Shown: positions 1-8,535, counted from the first letter of the stretch. The stretch is DNA of 64,000 nt from Pyrobaculum arsenaticum DSM 13514 (GCF_000016385.1 NC_009376.1:1178001-1242000), one strand, 5' to 3'. Program-made: numbers and translations. The notes: generated by a model not told the origin, from the letters alone.

Positions 1-226
1 CTTCAGTGCCCTTTAGGATGAAGTATCTCATCTCGGGGTCGTGCCATACGTTTGGCACCAAGGAGCCGAACATAGACATCAGCTCGTTGGCCGCTATAGC
101 ATAGCAGATTTCCTTCTTTCTGGTCGTCTGGCACTCCTTGTACTTTGCCCTTATGTTCCTCAAGCCGTCTTTGATAATTTCCACTTTTAGATCCCTTGGC
201 GCTATGCCGTCGTCCATTCTAAACAT
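1..226 (-). CDS. Unknown protein, 3' part outside window
   Basis: I do not recognise this gene. The reading frame is open from the start to the left edge, so only the N-terminal 75 residues are visible. They are charged, with two cysteines (motifs YKECQTT and KEICYAI). Two in-frame ATGs exist, at 226 and 217. I prefer 226 because it lies the same distance from the palindromic TATA element at 241-252 as the nikR start does on the other strand. Divergence from nikR across only 40 bases suggests the two genes share control, so a link to nickel or hydrogenase metabolism is possible but is inferred only from position. Confidence 0.6.
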   Translation of the reverse strand, partial: MFRMDDGIAPRDLKVEIIKDGLRNIRAKYKECQTTRKKEICYAIAANELMSMFGSLVPNVWHDPEMRYFILKGTE

Positions 227-240
227 GGCATGAAAAGGGT

Positions 241-252
241 TTTTAATTAAAA
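241..252. promoter_or_regulatory. Palindromic TATA element shared by divergent genes
   Basis: TTTTAATTAAAA is a perfect 12-base palindrome centred at 246.5. The nikR start (267) and the upstream ATG of the leftward gene (226) each lie 20.5 bases from the centre. No second AT-rich element lies in the 40-base gap, so one TBP site probably serves both directions. Confidence 0.55.
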
Positions 253-266
253 GTAAACAGCTATAC

Positions 267-656
267 ATGAAACGGATTAGTCTGACTCTTGACGATAAGC
301 TCTATAAAGAAATGGAAAATGCCATGTCTATTCTTGGCGAGACAAACCGGTCCCGCTTCGTCGCCTCGATAATTGCGGAGAAGATCAGCGAGCTTGTACA
401 AAAGCCTATGGCGTCTATAATAGTCTACATATATGACCACGAAGTCGGCGAGGTGGCAAAGAACCTCACTGAGATTCAGCACGAGTTCAGAGACGTGATA
501 AGGGCCTCGACACACATACATCTAGACGACAGGAATTGCCTAGAGGTGATACACGCCCTCGGCGATAGCGAAAGGATAAGAGGCCTCGTCACGAGGATGT
601 CCAGAGTGGGCAGGGGTCTTAGGTTCTTAAGAGTGGTGAACATCCCACGTCAATAA
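267..656 (+). CDS. nikR: Nickel-responsive transcriptional regulator NikR
   Basis: A 129-residue ribbon-helix-helix repressor. Residues 1-45 form the CopG/NikR DNA-binding arm (MKRISLTLDDKLYKEME), and about residues 50-129 form the ACT-like nickel-sensing domain. The metal ligands are visible as H72, H83, H85 and C91 (motif THIHLDDRNCLEV), with the same spacing as in Escherichia coli NikR. The length is normal for the family. It lies immediately upstream of hypA, so control of nickel handling for [NiFe]-hydrogenase maturation is the natural role. That role is inferred. Start at the first ATG after the TATA element at 241-252. Confidence 0.9.
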   Translation: MKRISLTLDDKLYKEMENAMSILGETNRSRFVASIIAEKISELVQKPMASIIVYIYDHEVGEVAKNLTEIQHEFRDVIRASTHIHLDDRNCLEVIHALGDSERIRGLVTRMSRVGRGLRFLRVVNIPRQ

Positions 657-685
657 TACTTTAATGCACCCAATGCCTGCGGCAC

Positions 686-1096
686 ATGCATGAGTGGTCG
701 CTGGCGCTCTCATTGGTGCAAACGCTAGACCGCTGGGCATTAGAGCACGGCGTCGAGATAAAAAGGGTTGTGCTGTCGGTGCCCTCGCCGGCTCAACTTG
801 ACGTATCTGTGTTAAACGAGGCTTTCGACGCGCTCAAGAGGGAGTCCAGGCTCGAGAGGGCCAAGCTGGAGGTCAAGGTGAGGTCGCCCCGCTATCGTTG
901 CCGTGCTTGCGGTTACGAGTTCGGCCAAGAAGAGGTGGACCCCCAGATTAGGCGCATAGCTGTGGAGTACGGCGAGGAGTACCCCCTGCACCTAATTCCC
1001 GAGTTGCTACCCACCTTTGTCAAATGCCCTAAGTGCGGCTCCCACGACATAGAGGCGGAGCTCTCGATAAAGATAGAGGAGGTGGAGACAACATGA
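686..1096 (+). CDS. hypA: Hydrogenase nickel incorporation protein HypA
   Basis: Nickel metallochaperone for [NiFe]-hydrogenase maturation. The protein begins Met-His-Glu, the N-terminal nickel-binding signature. It has a zinc domain with C72-x2-C75 and C114-x2-C117. The two CxxC pairs are separated by 38 residues, an insertion like that of archaeal (Thermococcales-type) HypA and longer than in bacteria. A TATA-like AATACTTTAATG lies about 26 bases before the ATG. The stop overlaps the start of the next gene as ATGA, which fits HypA acting with an ATPase-type HypB encoded just downstream. Confidence 0.93.
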   Translation: MHEWSLALSLVQTLDRWALEHGVEIKRVVLSVPSPAQLDVSVLNEAFDALKRESRLERAKLEVKVRSPRYRCRACGYEFGQEEVDPQIRRIAVEYGEEYPLHLIPELLPTFVKCPKCGSHDIEAELSIKIEEVETT

Positions 1097-1825
1097 GGCC
1101 GCTCCTGGAGCTCGCGCGGGATAAGCTGAAGAGGAGGAAGGTGATAGCTGTGATGAGCGGCAAGGGAGGTGTGGGCAAAAGCGTTGTTGCGTCTCTGTTG
1201 GCGCTTAATATTAGGGGCTCTGCCTTGATCGACCTCGACCTCAGCGGCATGTCTATCCCGAAGCTCTTCGGCGTGTCTGGAAAGCTTCACGAGGTGGGAA
1301 GGGAGGGTATCGAGCCGATCGTCGTCGGCGGCTTGAAGTTGTTCTCGTTAGGCGGCATCGTGGGCGATAGATACGTGGTGCTCCCGGGGTACGGCCAATC
1401 CGGCGCCGTCGAGGCCCTGATAGCGTTCGCCAAGCTCGGAGACGCCGACACTGTAATTGTCGATATGCCGCCCGGCATGGGCGAGGAGCTACTCGCCTTG
1501 GGCAGAATCGCCAGCTACGTCCCGGTTGTGGTCACCACACCCTCAAAAGCTTCCTACAAGGTCGTGAAGCAACTGGTCGACTACCTCATAGAGGCGGGTC
1601 GCAAGCCGAGGGCCTTTATCCTCAACATGGCCTACATCGAATGCGGGGGGGGCGAGAATCTACCCCTTCGGCCGTGGCGACGAGGCGCGAAGGCTTGGCG
1701 AAGACGCCGGCGCCAGAGTCTACGAGATACCGATAGACCCCTCCCTTGAGGACTACATCGGGAGACTGCACGAGTACAGAGGCCCCATAGCCGAGGCGGT
1801 GCGGGACGTGGCGAGGGGCCTTTGA
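1093..1825 (+). CDS. ATPase-type HypB (Mrp/MinD family), frameshifted at a G8 tract
   Basis: P-loop ATPase of the Mrp/MinD class with a deviant Walker A (MSGKGGVGKS, residues 16-25), switch motif DLDLSGMS, and VIDMPPGMGEE. Its position directly after hypA (ATGA overlap) and its similarity to the ATPase-type HypB of Thermococcus suggest it drives nickel transfer with HypA. The frame breaks at eight consecutive G at 1645-1652. Before the run it reads YIECGG. After the run the original frame turns arginine-rich, while a shifted frame reads GRIYPFGRGDEARRLGED and on to AVRDVARGL with a stop at 1823-1825, one base before the next ATG. The shifted tail is clearly the true C-terminus. Either the tract is unstable in the organism, the gene is off, or the sequence has an error there. 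Confidence 0.8.
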
Positions 1826-1826
1826 C

Positions 1827-3728
1827 ATGGAGACTCTCCTGAAAGAGTTCATCAGCGAGGAGAGAGTAATCCCGCCGCTTTTCAAGTATAAGACGATACC
1901 ATTCGAGCAGTACAAGAAAATATACAAGGAAAGCCTAAAGCCGGAGTTCTGGGCGAGGGAGGCGTCTTACCTAATCTGGGAGAGGCCTTGGACTAAGCTC
2001 GTGGAGGGGGATCCCCCGGCCGTTAGGTGGTTTGTAGGCGGCGAGTTGAGCCCCTATAAGAACATAGTGGGGAAACACGCCGGCACTTGGATATGGGATA
2101 AAGTGGCCTTGATCTGGAGGGGTGAGGATGGTCTCATAAAGACCTTCACTTACTCAGACCTAGACCAGCTAGCCGCGAGGTACTCGGGAGCGCTCAGAGC
2201 TCTGGGCGTGGGGAAAGGCGATTGGGTCATGTTCTACGCGCCGCCGACACCCGAGGTGATCGCGCTTATGTTAGCCGCTGTACGTATAGGCGCGCCGTTT
2301 GAGCCCGTGTTCACGGGCTTCGGCCACGGCGATTTGGCCATGCGCATCGAGGACAGACGCCCCGAGCTACTCGTAGCCGTCGATGCCTTCCCCAGGAAGG
2401 GGAAGGCGATAAAGGTCAAGGAGACTGTGGACAAAGCGCTGAAGTTGACTAAGCACGTGCCCAAGGTGTTGGTCGTGCAGAGGATGGGCATAGACGTGGA
2501 GCTAATCGGCGGGAGGGACTTCGTCTTAGACGACGTCTCGCCCGTAGAGGCCGAGGAGGTCGTTGTTGAGTCTTCCCACCCACTCTTCGGCCTCCACGTG
2601 GGCTACGACGACGGTCTTGGCTTTGTCGCGCACGGCGCCGGCGGCTACTTGGCGCAGACCTACGCCACCACGAGGTGGATTGGCTTAAGGCCGCGCGACA
2701 CCTACTTCTGCACGGTCCTGCCGGGATGGATAACCGGCATCACTTACGTCTTGTTTGGGCCCTTTATGGTAGGCTCGGCCGTGGTAATATACGAGGGGGG
2801 CCCCGACTACCCGAGCTGGGATGTATGGTGGAGCGTGCTGGAGGACTACGCCGTCAACGTCTTCTTGACGACGGCGGGGGCCTTAAGGCTCCTCTCGAGG
2901 CAAGATCCCAAGCTGCTCGAGAGCCACAACTTGGACATGTTGAAGCTGATCTTGACCACGGCGGAGCCCATGGAGGTCAAATACTGGAAGTGGGCCTACC
3001 ACTATGTGGGTACGGGGACGACCCCCTCTATTGATTCACTTCCGGAGAAGCTCAGCGGGAGGATACCCGTCATCCACATGTTCATCCAGACAGAGCTTGG
3101 GACCTTTGTCACGGGTAGTCTCCCCAACTATGCATTCGTCCCCGTAGCCCCGGGCTCCGTAGGCCCGCCGATGCCCGGCTTCGACATAGACGTGGTAGAC
3201 GATTCGGGAAACCCCGTGAGGGGTAGGCCGGGCCAGTTGGTCGTCAAGAGACCTTGGCCGGCGATGCCTGTCGAGTACTCCGCTTGGTACGCCGAGAAGT
3301 GGAGAGGCGGGGTGTACTACGTCGGCGATATGGCCGTGATGGCCGACGACATGAACATATTCCCCCTAGGCAGATCGGACACGGTGATGAAAATCAACGG
3401 GTACAGGATCTCGCCTGCCATTATAGAGAAGGCCGTAGCCTCCCTACCCGGCGTCGAGGACGCGGTGGCCGTTGGCTTGCGCGACCCCCAGAAGTTCGAG
3501 TCTCCACTCGTCGTAGTAAAGGGCAAGGCAAACCCCGAAGACGTAAGGCACAAGGTCAGAGAATACGTAGGACCCATAGCCGAGCCCTCTGCAGTAGTCG
3601 TGATGGATCACATACCCCAAGAGCCCAAGAGGCAACTGCGCCTCGCCCTCAAGCTCGCGCTGAGGGGTGCTGATGGGTTGCACCCTTGGGCTAAGGAGAT
3701 CGCCTCTAAGTTTAGGAGCAACATTTGA
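1827..3728 (+). CDS. Acyl-CoA synthetase-like protein lacking key catalytic motifs
   Basis: A 633-residue member of the AMP-forming acetyl/acyl-CoA synthetase (ANL) superfamily. The acetyl-CoA-synthetase N-terminal region (FWAREASYLIWERPW, residues 41-55), a MFIQTELGTF segment at the QTE motif, and the hinge GRSDTVMKINGYRISP are recognisable. The serine/threonine-glycine P-loop that should lie near residues 255-270 is replaced by HVGYDDGLGFVAHG. The C-terminal PK-x3-GK motif reads IPQEPKRQLR, with glutamine where the catalytic lysine is expected. Adenylation activity is therefore doubtful. It starts one base after the HypB stop and precedes hypE, so it appears to be part of the hydrogenase maturation operon. 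Its function there is unknown. Confidence 0.75.
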   Translation: METLLKEFISEERVIPPLFKYKTIPFEQYKKIYKESLKPEFWAREASYLIWERPWTKLVEGDPPAVRWFVGGELSPYKNIVGKHAGTWIWDKVALIWRGEDGLIKTFTYSDLDQLAARYSGALRALGVGKGDWVMFYAPPTPEVIALMLAAVRIGAPFEPVFTGFGHGDLAMRIEDRRPELLVAVDAFPRKGKAIKVKETVDKALKLTKHVPKVLVVQRMGIDVELIGGRDFVLDDVSPVEAEEVVVESSHPLFGLHVGYDDGLGFVAHGAGGYLAQTYATTRWIGLRPRDTYFCTVLPGWITGITYVLFGPFMVGSAVVIYEGGPDYPSWDVWWSVLEDYAVNVFLTTAGALRLLSRQDPKLLESHNLDMLKLILTTAEPMEVKYWKWAYHYVGTGTTPSIDSLPEKLSGRIPVIHMFIQTELGTFVTGSLPNYAFVPVAPGSVGPPMPGFDIDVVDDSGNPVRGRPGQLVVKRPWPAMPVEYSAWYAEKWRGGVYYVGDMAVMADDMNIFPLGRSDTVMKINGYRISPAIIEKAVASLPGVEDAVAVGLRDPQKFESPLVVVKGKANPEDVRHKVREYVGPIAEPSAVVVMDHIPQEPKRQLRLALKLALRGADGLHPWAKEIASKFRSNI

Positions 3729-3787
3729 GCGCGCCGTAGCGACTGTCTCGTCGCGAATTCGTTATTTATACGCTGTTTTTAATCCAC

Positions 3788-4828
3788 ATGGGCGAGGTCG
3801 TCAAGTTGGCCCACGGGGCAGGCAGTGTGGAGACGTCGCAAATCCTCGAGTCATTGATTTTCTCCAAGATCGAGGAGAGGCTTAAAAAAGTGGAGGGTGG
3901 CTTGGGTATAGACTTCCCCGACGATGCGGCGGCAATACCCATGGGCGATGGGCGCTTTTTGGTCGTGACGGTAGACTCCTACACGGTTAACCCGCCATTT
4001 TTCCCCGGAGGCGATATAGGCGTCTTAGCGGCCTCAGGCTCTATCAACGATGTCTTAATGTTAGGCGGAAAGCCCATTGCCCTCATGGACGCCATCATAG
4101 TAGAGGAGGGCTTCCCCCTGGAAGATCTGAGGAGAATCGTGGATTCAATGTTGAGGGTGTTGCGCGAGGAGGGCGTCGCGCTGATAGGCGGCGACTTCAA
4201 GGTGATGCCGAAGGGCCAGATAGACAAGATAGCGATAGCCACAGTGGGCATTGGGATAGCCGATAGGCTGATAGTGGACAGGCCCCAGCCTGGCGATAAA
4301 ATAGTCGTGAGCGGATATCTCGGAGATCACGGGGCTGTGATCTTGGCGAGGCAGATCGGCATAATAGACGAAGGCTCGGGAGGTGGGCTCGTAAGCGACG
4401 TAAAGCCCTTGACCAGGCTCATGTTACCTCTAGTCGAGAAGTACGGCCCCCACATCCACGCAGCACGCGACCCGACTAGAGGCGGGTTAGCCATGGCGCT
4501 CAACGACTGGGCCAAGGCCTCCGGCACTGTCATCATCGTGGAAGAATCTGCGATACCCATTAGGCCCCAGGTGGCGTACTACGCCAACATGTTGGGCATA
4601 GACCCCCTGGCGCTGGCCAGCGAAGGCGCGGCCGTGCTATCTGTAAGCCCCGACGTAGCCGAAGAGGTCGTGGAGTTTATGAAGAAGCTCGGCTTCGACA
4701 ATGCTGCAATCATAGGCGAGGTTAGAAAAGCCGAGAGGTACAGAGGGTACGTCCTGCTCAAGACCGTGGTAGGGGGGCTGAGAATACTTGAGGCTCCCCG
4801 TGGGGACCTCGTCCCGAGGATATGCTAA
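3788..4828 (+). CDS. hypE: Hydrogenase expression/formation protein HypE
   Basis: ATP-dependent dehydratase of the PurM/ThiL fold that makes the thiocyanate (cyanide precursor) on its own C-terminal cysteine for the [NiFe] active site. The protein ends PRIC, the canonical HypE tail bearing the modified cysteine. The AIRS-like motifs ASGSINDVLMLGG and RDPTRGGLAMALNDWA are intact, and 346 residues is the usual length. A TATA-like TTATTTATAC lies about 22 bases before the ATG, so it may have its own promoter besides read-through. HypF, HypC and HypD are not in this window. Confidence 0.93.
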   Translation: MGEVVKLAHGAGSVETSQILESLIFSKIEERLKKVEGGLGIDFPDDAAAIPMGDGRFLVVTVDSYTVNPPFFPGGDIGVLAASGSINDVLMLGGKPIALMDAIIVEEGFPLEDLRRIVDSMLRVLREEGVALIGGDFKVMPKGQIDKIAIATVGIGIADRLIVDRPQPGDKIVVSGYLGDHGAVILARQIGIIDEGSGGGLVSDVKPLTRLMLPLVEKYGPHIHAARDPTRGGLAMALNDWAKASGTVIIVEESAIPIRPQVAYYANMLGIDPLALASEGAAVLSVSPDVAEEVVEFMKKLGFDNAAIIGEVRKAERYRGYVLLKTVVGGLRILEAPRGDLVPRIC

Positions 4829-5409
4829 GGCTTCAGTTCAGAGGCGTCGAGATCCGCAGGACGGGCGGCGCCGCCGGCGTGGCTATAAGACACGGAGGGG
4901 TTACCTTGTGTATTGATGCGCTGGGCCTTGACAGGTGCGATGTCCTTCTCTACACTCACTCCCACCCGGATCATTTCCCCCGGGGAGTTGCGGACTTTTA
5001 TTCCCCCTTCGGAGGCCGTGTAGTGAGGCCAGGCGAGGTCCTAGACCTGGGGCCTTTCAGGGTGGCCGTGACTGACGCCTACAACGTGACAAAGCTCCAA
5101 GGAGGGCGGCCTATCCACCCAAGAGGCGAGGGCGTAGGCTACGTCGTCGACGCCGGCAGTGTGAGGCTGTACCACACAGGCGACACAGACCTCATAAAGG
5201 AGATGTCGTCTGTGGGTCCTGTGGACATCCTCTTTGTGCCCATAGGCGGAGGCTCGGTGATGACTCCAGAGGAGGCCGCAGAGGCAGTAATGCTTCTGAG
5301 GCCTAAGATAACCATACCCCTACACTATGCCGAAAAGAGACAATACGTCAAGTTCAGAGACATAGCCTATCCCTACACTAACATAGTCGCACTGCCCAGC
5401 GGCATATAG
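4822..5409 (+). CDS. Metallo-beta-lactamase-fold hydrolase (UPF0173-like)
   Basis: A 195-residue MBL-fold protein with the metal motif THSHPDHF (residues 47-54), a central YHTGDTD and a C-terminal PLHYAEK histidine, in the right order for a dinuclear zinc hydrolase. Length and motif order resemble the UPF0173/UlaG-like group, whose substrates are largely unknown. The start overlaps the last seven bases of hypE, so the two are translationally coupled. A role in hydrogenase maturation is suggested only by this coupling. Confidence 0.75.
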   Translation: MLRLQFRGVEIRRTGGAAGVAIRHGGVTLCIDALGLDRCDVLLYTHSHPDHFPRGVADFYSPFGGRVVRPGEVLDLGPFRVAVTDAYNVTKLQGGRPIHPRGEGVGYVVDAGSVRLYHTGDTDLIKEMSSVGPVDILFVPIGGGSVMTPEEAAEAVMLLRPKITIPLHYAEKRQYVKFRDIAYPYTNIVALPSGI

Positions 5410-6116
5410 CAGCTACTGAGGTCATGTGAGGATCCATGATATAGGCGCCACGTCCGTCAAGAACGACTTGCAAAGGATATAGAGAGTGCTTAGCTAGAAA
5501 AGAAATTCATACTCCAAGCGCCTCGGATAAGTAGTGGAAGAGAAGTCCAAGAGAATAGACGTATTGACTTATAAGAAGCCGCTGAGGAGATCAGTAGTGG
5601 CGAGTACTTAGGAAGAGGGGGAATCCACTTGACATCGAAAAACTTCCAACGAGGCCGGCTGAGAAGATTGACATGGAGAAATATGTAGAGAAAGGGGAGA
5701 ATGAGCACATTTCGTATAGCGATTACATTCGTTTTAGGTAATTAAGAACAAGTGATAGCGCATATATGTTAGGAAAGAGGCGAAAGCCTATGTGCAGAAA
5801 ATCGTAGCACCAAAGAGGGTCCAGTCTCTGTCCAAATGCCCTGGGTCCAGAGACCGATCCTAGGGAATACGATGGAAGATTATGCATCACGCAAGCCCTT
5901 GGTTACATCACGGCGTCGCGCCCCCCACGTAGCTGGAGGGCCACTCGCAAAAGAGCTGTATACGGCGGCTAAGTCAACGACATGGGATCCTTTGCTTGGT
6001 GAGGTGAGCGCCGGGCTTAATATGAGAAAAGTTACCTGAGTTGATCAGAGCCGCGGAGTTTAAGAGGGCGGCGTGAGTTGAGGACACCAGCACTTGACAT
6101 CTCCTTCGCCGAACGC
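5410..6116. other. Decayed region without an intact gene
   Basis: About 700 bases after the hydrogenase-maturation genes hold no convincing intact gene. Reading frames are short and broken by stops. The longest is a 67-codon frame at 5836-6039 (+) containing GPLAKELYTAAKS, and no promoter stands in front of it. The base composition and scattered peptide-like stretches suggest an eroded gene or insertion. I could not identify a family. Given the neighbours, a dead hydrogenase-related gene is conceivable but unproven. Confidence 0.5.
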
Positions 6117-6147
6117 GAAATATAAATAAACAAACTTCGGCGCTTCT

Positions 6148-6681
6148 GTGAGCTGGAACTTAGTAGTGGCGACGGGCTGGAGGCTGGAGAGGCTGTGTAT
6201 GGAGGAGATGTATAGAATCGGAGACATAGTGGGGAGGAGGGTGGAAGAGATCTGGTTTACCGGCTTTGACGGGTTGCTGACCGCGAAGGTGGAGGGCGAC
6301 CCCGTGGAGTTTGTAAAGCTATTGATAGACTTAGTGAGTAGCAACTACTACATACCGCGCTACGTGCTGAGGGCTACTCCCATCATGGTGGTGGTTAAGA
6401 CTGACCTAGACGAGTTGCAGAAGGCCGTCGGAGAGCTTGCGGAGCGCTACATATTGCCGGAGGAGACGTTTAAGATTGAGCTCAAGAAGAGGGGGGTGAA
6501 GTACGACAGGTCGGCGGTCATCGAGTACGTGGCTAAGGCTGTGAACAGGAAGGTTAACCTCACAAAGCCGGACAAGGTGGTGTGGATTGAGATGTTTCCT
6601 TCTCGGTCAGGCGTCTCGGTGATCCGGGAGAGCGAGAACTTCTCGTTGATGCGGAGCCGTACTGGGGAGCAGACGGCGTAA
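6148..6681 (+). CDS. THUMP-domain RNA-binding protein (TAN1-like)
   Basis: A 177-residue protein starting with GTG. The TATA box AAATATAAAT at 6117-6126 lies about 25 bases upstream and decides the start. Residues 1-60 resemble the N-terminal part of THUMP proteins (VVATGWRLERLCMEEM). Residues 85-175 hold the THUMP core, with FKIELKKRGVKYDRSAVIEYVAKAV and a final strand ending VSVIRE. There is no fused catalytic domain, as in TAN1-like proteins that help tRNA acetylation. Which tRNA enzyme it partners cannot be told from here. Confidence 0.75.
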   Translation: MSWNLVVATGWRLERLCMEEMYRIGDIVGRRVEEIWFTGFDGLLTAKVEGDPVEFVKLLIDLVSSNYYIPRYVLRATPIMVVVKTDLDELQKAVGELAERYILPEETFKIELKKRGVKYDRSAVIEYVAKAVNRKVNLTKPDKVVWIEMFPSRSGVSVIRESENFSLMRSRTGEQTA

Positions 6682-6710
6682 TTATTTTAAAACGCCCTGG
6701 GCTAAGGTAC

Positions 6711-7295
6711 ATGGGCGAGGCGCAAATCGACGTAGAGGGGAGGAGAGTCCGATATATACACGGCGGCTCCGGGAAGCCGCTTGTGATGCTTCACGGCTGG
6801 TCTTTTAATGCAGATACTTGGGTCGAGAGCGGCATCTTCGCTAGGCTGGCCCAGCGCTACTCGGTCTACGCTGTGGATATGCCGTACGGGATAAGGAGTA
6901 AGAGCGACAAGTTCCGCGCGCCTCGGCCGGAGTATGCTGTGTTTCTCCGCCGCGTCCTCGACCGCCTGGGCCTTGGCGCCCCTCCGCTTGTGGGTCCAAG
7001 CGCATCGGGGGAGGTTGTCCTCTGGTACCTGGCAAGGGGGTACCCGGCGGCGGCCGCCGTGGTGGTGGGGCCCGTAGGCCTCACCGAGGAATTGCTTGAA
7101 AAACTGCGCGGCGTTGAGACGCCGATATTGGCGATATGGGGCGACCGGGATGAGATATCCCCACCATCCAACGCCGAGCTCCTAAAAGACGTGGCGAGAG
7201 TCGTGATCCTGAAAGACGCTGGGCACCCCGCCTACTTGGACAGGCCCGAAGAGTTTGTAAAAGTGGTGTTAGACTTCTTTGCCGAGTTCTACTGA
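6711..7295 (+). CDS. Alpha/beta-hydrolase fold protein
   Basis: A 194-residue serine hydrolase-like protein. HGWSFNADTW forms the oxyanion-hole loop near residue 28. The nucleophile elbow reads GPSASGE (about residues 96-102). The acid lies in WGDRDEISP and the histidine in KDAGHPAYLDRPEEF, so the triad appears complete. It is short for the fold, with almost no lid, and resembles the small cytosolic hydrolases often annotated as hypothetical esterases. A TATA-like TTATTTTAAAAC lies about 24 bases before the ATG. Its last 27 bases overlap the end of the convergent folP-like gene. Confidence 0.8.
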   Translation: MGEAQIDVEGRRVRYIHGGSGKPLVMLHGWSFNADTWVESGIFARLAQRYSVYAVDMPYGIRSKSDKFRAPRPEYAVFLRRVLDRLGLGAPPLVGPSASGEVVLWYLARGYPAAAAVVVGPVGLTEELLEKLRGVETPILAIWGDRDEISPPSNAELLKDVARVVILKDAGHPAYLDRPEEFVKVVLDFFAEFY

Positions 7296-8171
7296 CCTCA
7301 GAGCCTCGGCTAGTCTTACCACCTGCCTAGTCTCGGCGGGGTTGTGCGTCCTAATTACATGGGCGCCTTTGTACACCGCTAGGGCCTCCGCGGCAAGTGA
7401 CGCCGGCAGGACCTCGTCAGGGGTCGCAACGCCGGCGATTTTACGGAGAAACGACTTTCTAGAAACGCCGACTAGTATGGGTTTGCCCAACACGCGGAGG
7501 CTGGGGAGGCGCGATAATATGTACAAGTCCCATTTCCACCAAGGCCACTGGGGGTCGCCGTGCCGGTGTTCGCCCTTGACTACATACGGCTGATCTCCCG
7601 GCGGGAGGGTGGGGAACCCCACCCCTGGGTCTACCACTATCCTGCCACTATCGACGCCGCATTTCTCGAAGTGGGTTACGGAGTCCCGCAGGGCGTCTAA
7701 TACGCGGGTGATTGGGTCCACGCCAGGCCTCGGCTCTCTTTCCCTGGCCATCAGCACCACCGAGGCGCCGTAGTCCGCCACGATTCTGCACGTCTCTGGA
7801 TAGAGCTTCCCGCCGGTCACGTCGTTTATAATAGAGGCGCCAACCTTAAGGGCGTATTCAGCCACCTGGGGCCTGTAAGTGTCGACGCTTACTGGGATTT
7901 TTACCGACTTTATGATCTCTGGCAGTGCCTTCTTGAGCCTCTCTAGCTCCTTTTCTGGGGGGACCCAAGTCTCTAGGTACGGCGCTGTGGACATTGCCCC
8001 CACGTCGATTACGTCCGCGTGCCTCTCGAGGCATAGCGCCCTTTCTACGGGGTCTTCGTCCGCAACTGACCCTTTGTAGAAGGACTCAGGTGACAGGTTT
8101 ATTACGGCCATCACCCTTGCCGGCAAGACGTCGCCAACTGGTAGGCTACCGAGATATCCCCTGATCACCAC
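7269..8171 (-). CDS. Dihydropteroate synthase family protein
   Basis: A 300-residue TIM-barrel protein with the pterin-binding signatures VMAVINLSPESFYKG near the N-terminus, DVGAMST, SVDTYRP, INDVTGG, DPGVGFPT and GVSRKSFLRKI. In archaea, members of this family act in pterin or methanopterin cofactor synthesis, and some have been assigned other chemistry, so I give no gene symbol. The start is GTG at 8171, about 24 bases from the TATA-like element at 8190-8199, which it appears to share with the rightward gene. The 3' end overlaps the alpha/beta hydrolase. Confidence 0.85.
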   Translation of the reverse strand: MVIRGYLGSLPVGDVLPARVMAVINLSPESFYKGSVADEDPVERALCLERHADVIDVGAMSTAPYLETWVPPEKELERLKKALPEIIKSVKIPVSVDTYRPQVAEYALKVGASIINDVTGGKLYPETCRIVADYGASVVLMAREREPRPGVDPITRVLDALRDSVTHFEKCGVDSGRIVVDPGVGFPTLPPGDQPYVVKGEHRHGDPQWPWWKWDLYILSRLPSLRVLGKPILVGVSRKSFLRKIAGVATPDEVLPASLAAEALAVYKGAHVIRTHNPAETRQVVRLAEALRSVELGKEV

Positions 8172-8189
8172 ATACTCGCCGTTTTGGGG

Positions 8190-8199
8190 TTTTTATTGA
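8190..8199. promoter_or_regulatory. TATA-like element between divergent genes
   Basis: TTTTTATTGA is the only good TATA candidate at the right distance for both neighbours: about 26 bases from the ATG at 8221 and about 24 bases from the GTG at 8171. One TBP site is likely used in both directions. Confidence 0.45.
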
Positions 8200-8220
8200 T
8201 TTAACGTTTTAATACTCTGC

Positions 8221-8535
8221 ATGTTTTATAATATGCAAAAAGTTATTCGCGGAAAAAGCTACATCTTCGAGGGAGTCCTGCCAGAGGAGATTATAAACGC
8301 GTTGCAGAAGTGGGGCAACGTAGTTAAGAGGGGCGAGGTCGCAATTTTCACCGTAGACAGCGGCGAAATAAAAGCGCGTAAAATTTCCGACACGCCCTCC
8401 TCCTCTGTTAGGCGAATCTACATCACCCCAAGTTGCGGTTGCTCCATGGAGATTGATGAGACGCGGAATTTCGAAACTGGAGAGGTCTCCTACGCGGTGT
8501 ACAAGACTAGGCTCTGTCCCCAGCACCAGATTTAA
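8221..8535 (+). CDS. Small conserved-looking protein with CGC and CPQH motifs
   Basis: I do not recognise this 104-residue protein. The first half is mixed alpha/beta (MQKVIRGKSYIFEGVLPEEIINALQ). The second half carries SCGCS at about residues 72-76 and a terminal LCPQHQI, so four metal-ligand candidates (three cysteines, one histidine) could form a small zinc site. A second in-frame ATG at 8233 is possible. Its stop codon lies inside the TATA-like element of the next gene. Function unknown. Confidence 0.65.
   Translation: MFYNMQKVIRGKSYIFEGVLPEEIINALQKWGNVVKRGEVAIFTVDSGEIKARKISDTPSSSVRRIYITPSCGCSMEIDETRNFETGEVSYAVYKTRLCPQHQI

Noticed and set aside
5836..6039. Hydrogenase large-subunit remnant
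   Set aside because: GPLAKELYTAAKS faintly resembles the EVGPLAR region, but the CxxC nickel motifs are absent and the match is too short.
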